A stretch of 64,000 nt of DNA from Streptococcus mitis (lineage in GTDB: Bacteria; Bacillota; Bacilli; Lactobacillales; Streptococcaceae): contig NZ_CP028415.1 in the NCBI RefSeq assembly GCF_000722765.2, forward strand, positions 750,501 to 814,500. Direction: 5' to 3'. This document shows positions 59,800 through 64,000 of the stretch, in pieces (positions within the stretch are counted from its first letter, which is position 1; each line of letters begins with the position of its first letter). Under the pieces are notes generated by a model that was not told where the DNA came from, did not search any database, and saw only the letters and a program-made list of their open reading frames with translations. Position numbers and translations under genes: made by a program.

Positions 59800-60738
59800 A
59801 TGAAGAAAAAACTATTGGCAGGTGCCATTACACTATTATCAGTAGCAACTTTAGCAGCTTGTTCGAAAGGTTCAGAAGGGGCAGACCTTATCAGCATGAA
59901 AGGGGATGTCATCACAGAACATCAATTTTATGAGCAAGTGAAAAGCAATCCTTCAGCCCAACAAGTCTTGTTGAACATGACCATCCAAAAAGTATTTGAG
60001 AAACAATACGGTTCAGAAGTAGATGACAAAGAAGTTAACGACACTATTGCCGAAGAAGAGAAACAATATGGTGAGAACTACCAACGTGTCTTGTCACAAG
60101 CAGGAATGACTCTTGAAACACGTAAAGCTCAAATTCGTACAAGTAAATTGGTTGAGTTGGCAGTTAAGAAAGCAGCAGAAGCTGAATTGACAGATGATGC
60201 TTATAAGAAGGCCTTTGACGAGTACACTCCAGACGTGACTGCTCAAATTATCCGTTTGGATAATGAAGACAAGGCCAAAGAAATTCTTGAAAAAGCCAAA
60301 GCAAGCGATGCGGACTTTGCTCAATTAGCTAAAGATAATTCAACAGATGAGAAAACTAAAGCGAATGGTGGAGAAATTACCTTTGATTCTGCTTCAACAG
60401 AAGTACCAGATCAAGTTAAGAAAGCGGCTTTTGCTTTAGATGTAAACGGTGTTTCTGATGTGATTAGTGTTACTGGAACACAAGCCTACAGCAGTCAATA
60501 TTACATTGTTAAACTGATTAAGAAAACAGAGAAATCATCTAATATTGACGATTACAAAGAAAAATTAAAAACTGTTATCTTAACTCAAAAACAAAACGAC
60601 GCATCATTTGTTCAAAGTATTATCGGAAAAGAATTGCAAGCAGCCAATATCAAGGTTAAGGACCAGGCCTTCCAAAATATCTTCACTCAATACATCGGTG
60701 GTGGAGATTCAAGCTCAAGCAGTTCTTCAAAAGAATAA
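59800..60738 (+). CDS. prsA: Foldase lipoprotein PrsA (peptidyl-prolyl isomerase)
   Basis: Extracytoplasmic folding factor for secreted proteins. The 312 residues start with a lipoprotein signal peptide with lipobox LAAC (Cys near residue 21). A helical chaperone region surrounds one parvulin (PPIC) domain at about 145-240, and a Ser-rich tail ends the protein. It is a likely substrate of the LspA in this window. AAAGGAG precedes it. Confidence 0.94.
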   Translation: MKKKLLAGAITLLSVATLAACSKGSEGADLISMKGDVITEHQFYEQVKSNPSAQQVLLNMTIQKVFEKQYGSEVDDKEVNDTIAEEEKQYGENYQRVLSQAGMTLETRKAQIRTSKLVELAVKKAAEAELTDDAYKKAFDEYTPDVTAQIIRLDNEDKAKEILEKAKASDADFAQLAKDNSTDEKTKANGGEITFDSASTEVPDQVKKAAFALDVNGVSDVISVTGTQAYSSQYYIVKLIKKTEKSSNIDDYKEKLKTVILTQKQNDASFVQSIIGKELQAANIKVKDQAFQNIFTQYIGGGDSSSSSSSKE

Positions 60739-60742
60739 AACA

Positions 60743-60768
60743 GAAAAGAGCCCAGTGCTCTTTTTCTT
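60743..60768 (+). terminator. prsA terminator
   Basis: AAAAGAGC pairs with GCTCTTTTT around CCAGT. Confidence 0.87.
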
Positions 60769-60819
60769 ATGAGAAAATCTTCTATCTTAAGGGTAAGAGT
60801 TTTTTTCTTTCGGAAAAAA

Positions 60820-60828
60820 TGGTATAAT
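60820..60828 (+). promoter_or_regulatory. Extended -10 promoter of ftsW
   Basis: TGGTATAAT lies 70 nt before ftsW. Confidence 0.65.
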
Positions 60829-60898
60829 AGCAATCAAAACTAGAAAATAAACGGAATTTGGGAATAATTTCTTTTGTTCTCATTAGATTGGTGATACT

Positions 60899-62122
60899 AT
60901 GAAGATTAGTAAGAGGCACCTGTTAAACTATTCTATTCTAGTTCCTTACTTGCTTTTATCTATTTTGGGCTTGATTGTAGTCTATTCTACAACCAGTGCC
61001 ATTCTTATCGAAGAAGGTAAAAGTGCCCTCCAATTGGTTCGAAGTCAGGGAATGTTTTGGGTATTTAGTTTAATATTGATTGCCTTGATTTATAAGCTGA
61101 AACTGAATTTTTTAAGAAAAGAACGACTGTTATTTATTGTTATGTTTGTTGAGCTGATTCTCTTAGCTCTGGCTCGGTTAATTGGTACGCCAGTCAATGG
61201 AGCCTATGGTTGGATTTCAGTAGGACCTTTGACTATTCAGCCAGCGGAGTATTTGAAGATTATCATCGTCTGGTACTTGGCCCAACGTTTTTCAAAACAA
61301 CAGGATGAAATTGGTATTTACGATTTTCAAGTTTTAACTCAAAATCAATGGATTCCTCGAGCTTTTAATGATTGGCGTTTTGTCCTCTTGGTAATGATAG
61401 GAAGTTTGGCTATTTTCCCAGATCTGGGGAATGCGACTATCCTAGCGCTGGTTGCCTTGATTATGTATACAGTCAGTGGGATTGCTCATCGTTGGTTTAT
61501 AGCATTTATTGGTGTATTGTTTGGAGTTTCAGCCTTATCCTTATCAGCTATTTCTATGATTGGGGTTGATAAGTTTTCAAAAGTTCCAATATTTGGTTAC
61601 GTTGCTAAGCGTTTCAGTGCCTACTTTAATCCCTTTGCTGATTTGGCAGGAGCAGGCCACCAACTTGCAAATTCCTACTTTGCCATGGTAAATGGTGGTT
61701 GGTTTGGTCTAGGATTAGGAAATTCAATCGAAAAACGTGGTTATTTACCAGAGGCCCATACAGACTTTGTATTTTCAATTGTCATTGAAGAGTTTGGATT
61801 TGTGGGAGCCAGCTTGATTTTAGCCCTTGTCTTTTTCCTGATTTTGCGGATTATCCTAGTCGGTATTCGTGCTAAGAATCCCTTTAATTCCATGATGGCG
61901 ATTGGGGTTGGGGGGATGATGTTGGTACAGGTCTTTGTCAATATCGGTGGAATTTCTGGCATTATTCCTTCGACAGGAGTAACCTTCCCCTTCTTATCAC
62001 AAGGAGGGAACAGTCTCCTAGTCTTGTCTGTAGCCATCGCCTTTGTCTTAAATATTGATGCAAGTGAAAAACGTGCCCAATTATATGAGGAGTTAGAAGC
62101 TCACTCATCAAACAATATGTAG
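60899..62122 (+). CDS. ftsW: Septal peptidoglycan glycosyltransferase FtsW
   Basis: SEDS-family polymerase of septal cell wall. The 407 residues have about ten membrane segments. SEDS motifs are GAYGWISVGPLTIQPAEYLKI near residue 100 and GLGLGNSIEKRGYLPEAHTDFVFSIVIEEFGF near 265-295 (in parts), with IPSTGVTFPFLSQGGNSLL near 360. The putative catalytic Asp is in EAHTDF. It is followed by ppc at 24 nt. Confidence 0.94.
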   Translation: MKISKRHLLNYSILVPYLLLSILGLIVVYSTTSAILIEEGKSALQLVRSQGMFWVFSLILIALIYKLKLNFLRKERLLFIVMFVELILLALARLIGTPVNGAYGWISVGPLTIQPAEYLKIIIVWYLAQRFSKQQDEIGIYDFQVLTQNQWIPRAFNDWRFVLLVMIGSLAIFPDLGNATILALVALIMYTVSGIAHRWFIAFIGVLFGVSALSLSAISMIGVDKFSKVPIFGYVAKRFSAYFNPFADLAGAGHQLANSYFAMVNGGWFGLGLGNSIEKRGYLPEAHTDFVFSIVIEEFGFVGASLILALVFFLILRIILVGIRAKNPFNSMMAIGVGGMMLVQVFVNIGGISGIIPSTGVTFPFLSQGGNSLLVLSVAIAFVLNIDASEKRAQLYEELEAHSSNNM

Positions 62123-62146
62123 AGTTGATAGTGGAAAGGATTACCT

Positions 62147-64000
62147 ATGTCTCTTCAAAAATTAGAAAACTATAGTAATAAAGCTGTCGTGCAAGAAGAA
62201 GTATTGATTTTAACAGAGTTGTTAGAAGATATCACTAAAAATATGCTTGCCCCAGAGACTTTTGCAAAAATCATGGAGTTGAAAGAATTATCAACTCAAG
62301 AAGATTATCAGGGCTTGAATCAACTGGTTACTAGCCTGACAAATGATGAAATGGCCTATATTTCACGCTATTTCTCTATCTTGCCTCTCTTGATTAATAT
62401 TTCAGAAGATGTGGATTTGGCCTATGAAATCAACCACCAAAATAATATTGATCAAGATTATCTTGGGAAATTATCAGCAACAATCAAAATGGTTGCAGAA
62501 AAAGAAAATGCGGTTGAAATTCTAGAACACTTAAATGTTGTCCCTGTTTTGACAGCCCATCCAACACAAGTTCAACGTAAGAGTATGCTGGATTTGACCA
62601 ATCATATCCATACCCTTTTGCGTAAGTATCGTGATGTGAAATTAGGCTTGATTAATAAGGAAAAATGGCATAATGATCTCCGTCGTTACATTGAGATTAT
62701 CATGCAGACAGACATGATTCGTGAAAAAAAATTGAAAGTAACTAATGAAATCACGAATGTTATGGAATACTACAATAGTTCATTCCTGAAGGCAGTTCCT
62801 CATTTGACTGCTGAGTACAAGCGTCTGGCTAAAAAACACGGTTTGGAGTTGAAACATCCTAAACCAATTACCATGGGAATGTGGATTGGTGGAGACCGTG
62901 ATGGGAATCCTTTTGTTACAGCAGATACCTTGAAACAATCTGCTATGACTCAGTGTGAAGTCATCATGAACTACTATGATGAAAAGATTTACCAACTTTA
63001 TCGTGAGTTTTCTCTCTCAACTAGTATCGTCAATGTGAGCAAGCAAGTCAGAGAAATGGCTCGTCAATCTAAGGATAACTCGATCTACCGTGAAAAAGAG
63101 CTATACCGCCGTGCCTTGTTTGACATTCAATCAAAAATCCAAGCAACAAAAACCTATCTGATTGAGGATAAGGAAGTTGGATCTCGCTATGAAACAGCCA
63201 ATGATTTTTATAAGGATTTAATTACCATTCGTGATTCCCTCTTGGAAAATAAAGGTGAAGCACTAATTTCTGGTGATTTTGTTGAGCTGATTCAGGCAGT
63301 TGAAATTTTTGGTTTCTATTTGGCATCTATTGACATGCGTCAAGATTCTAGTGTTCATGAAGCCTGTGTAGCTGAACTTTTGAAATCAGCAGGAATTCAT
63401 TCGCGTTATAGCGAACTAAGTGAAGAAGAAAAATGCCAACTTCTATTGAAAGAATTGGAAGAAGATCCACGTATTCTTTCTGCCACTCACGTTGAAAAAT
63501 CAGAGTTACTTGAAAAAGAATTAGCAATCTTTAAGGCTGCTCGTAAGTTGAAAGATAAGTTGGGAGATGATGTCATTCGTCAGACTATCATTTCACATGC
63601 AACCAGCGTATCAGACATGTTGGAATTGGCTATCTTGCTAAAAGAAGTAGGGTTAGTTGATAAAGAAAGAGCCCGTGTCCAAATTGTTCCTCTCTTTGAA
63701 ACAATTGAGGACTTGGACCACTCAGAAGAAACCATGAGAGAATACCTTTCTCTTCCTCTTGCTAAGAAATGGATTGCTTCACGTAATAACTACCAAGAAA
63801 TCATGCTTGGTTACTCTGATAGTAATAAAGATGGTGGTTATCTATCATCATGTTGGACCCTCTACAAGGCTCAACAACAATTGACTGCTATCGGAGATGA
63901 ATTTGGCGTGAAGATTACCTTCTTCCATGGTCGTGGTGGAACTGTCGGTCGTGGTGGTGGACCAACCTATGAAGCCATCACCTCTCAACCGCTCAAGTCG
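62147..64000 (+). CDS. ppc: Phosphoenolpyruvate carboxylase, 3'-truncated by the window end
   Basis: Carboxylates PEP to oxaloacetate to replenish C4 acids. 618 codons are open to the last base of the window; streptococcal enzymes are about 900 residues, so about a third is outside. The catalytic His is in [12 protein letters not shown] near residue 138, [11 protein letters not shown] lies near 250 and the [15 protein letters not shown] loop near 600. GGAAAGG is upstream. Confidence 0.95.
   Translation, partial: MSLQKLENYSNKAVVQEEVLILTELLEDITKNMLAPETFAKIMELKELSTQEDYQGLNQLVTSLTNDEMAYISRYFSILPLLINISEDVDLAYEINHQNNIDQDYLGKLSATIKMVAEKENAVEILEHLNVVPVLTAHPTQVQRKSMLDLTNHIHTLLRKYRDVKLGLINKEKWHNDLRRYIEIIMQTDMIREKKLKVTNEITNVMEYYNSSFLKAVPHLTAEYKRLAKKHGLELKHPKPITMGMWIGGDRDGNPFVTADTLKQSAMTQCEVIMNYYDEKIYQLYREFSLSTSIVNVSKQVREMARQSKDNSIYREKELYRRALFDIQSKIQATKTYLIEDKEVGSRYETANDFYKDLITIRDSLLENKGEALISGDFVELIQAVEIFGFYLASIDMRQDSSVHEACVAELLKSAGIHSRYSELSEEEKCQLLLKELEEDPRILSATHVEKSELLEKELAIFKAARKLKDKLGDDVIRQTIISHATSVSDMLELAILLKEVGLVDKERARVQIVPLFETIEDLDHSEETMREYLSLPLAKKWIASRNNYQEIMLGYSDSNKDGGYLSSCWTLYKAQQQLTAIGDEFGVKITFFHGRGGTVGRGGGPTYEAITSQPLKS

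Overview
The window is chromosomal DNA of a Mitis-group Streptococcus, most like S. mitis or a close relative of S. pneumoniae. The evidence is low-GC Firmicute gene content, the choline-binding surface proteins CbpE/Pce and LytB (which imply choline-decorated teichoic acid), two BOX repeats, SigX competence boxes (TACGAATA type) before comEA and coiA, and many extended -10 (TGnTATAAT) promoters. Nearly all of it is conserved core genome. I see no prophage, insertion sequence, CRISPR array or rRNA.  Layout: the 3' part of tRNA-Tyr, then tRNA-Gln and rpsA; a GAF-type methionine sulfoxide reductase, dnaX and a DUF3272 gene; the sufCDSUB iron-sulfur operon convergent with dacA (PBP3); an AI-2E-family membrane protein and tuf; a minus-strand oxidoreductase-helicase pair; a YoaK-type membrane protein; rplU-prp-rpmA behind an L21-type leader; a LysR gene with lspA-rluD-cbpE; proBAC; tmk-holB-yabA-rsmI; trmFO behind a repeat-rich leader; pyrH-frr; cvfB, a YozE-like gene, phoH and a GNAT gene; comEA-comEC; a small Tyr-rich peptide gene with a two-gene ABC transporter; infC-rpmI-rplT with an L20-type leader; gloA; pyrK-pyrDb with a PyrR attenuator; lytB convergent with pavA; ybeY-dgkA-era-mutM-coaE-pmrA-rpmG-secG; rnr-smpB-tehB; a hicAB module; coiA-pepF-O-methyltransferase-prsA; ftsW; and the 5' two thirds of ppc.  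Several groups work together. Prp sits between L21 and L27, and L27 carries the N-terminal extension that Prp cleaves. SufCDSUB is a complete Gram-positive Suf set. ComEA, ComEC and CoiA are late competence genes. PyrK and PyrDb form the NAD-dependent dihydroorotate dehydrogenase. rnr and smpB adjoin as ribosome-rescue and RNA-decay partners.  The least ordinary places are the following. (1) A hicAB toxin-antitoxin module lies between tehB and coiA, flanked by 42-bp near-identical direct repeats that each hold a terminator plus a competence box, and its hicA toxin gene is split by a 103-bp BOX element. (2) The Tyr-rich peptide gene has an amber codon inside its signal peptide and no ordinary start. 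(3) A 155-bp inverted-repeat-bounded element with tandem terminator-like hairpins lies in the trmFO leader. (4) Single-base frameshifts sit in two normally essential genes, holB and coaE, the latter joining coaE in frame to pmrA; both are in or beside homopolymer tracts and may be sequence errors. (5) Two genes appear to be transcribed as leaderless mRNAs, and infC appears to start at AUA.
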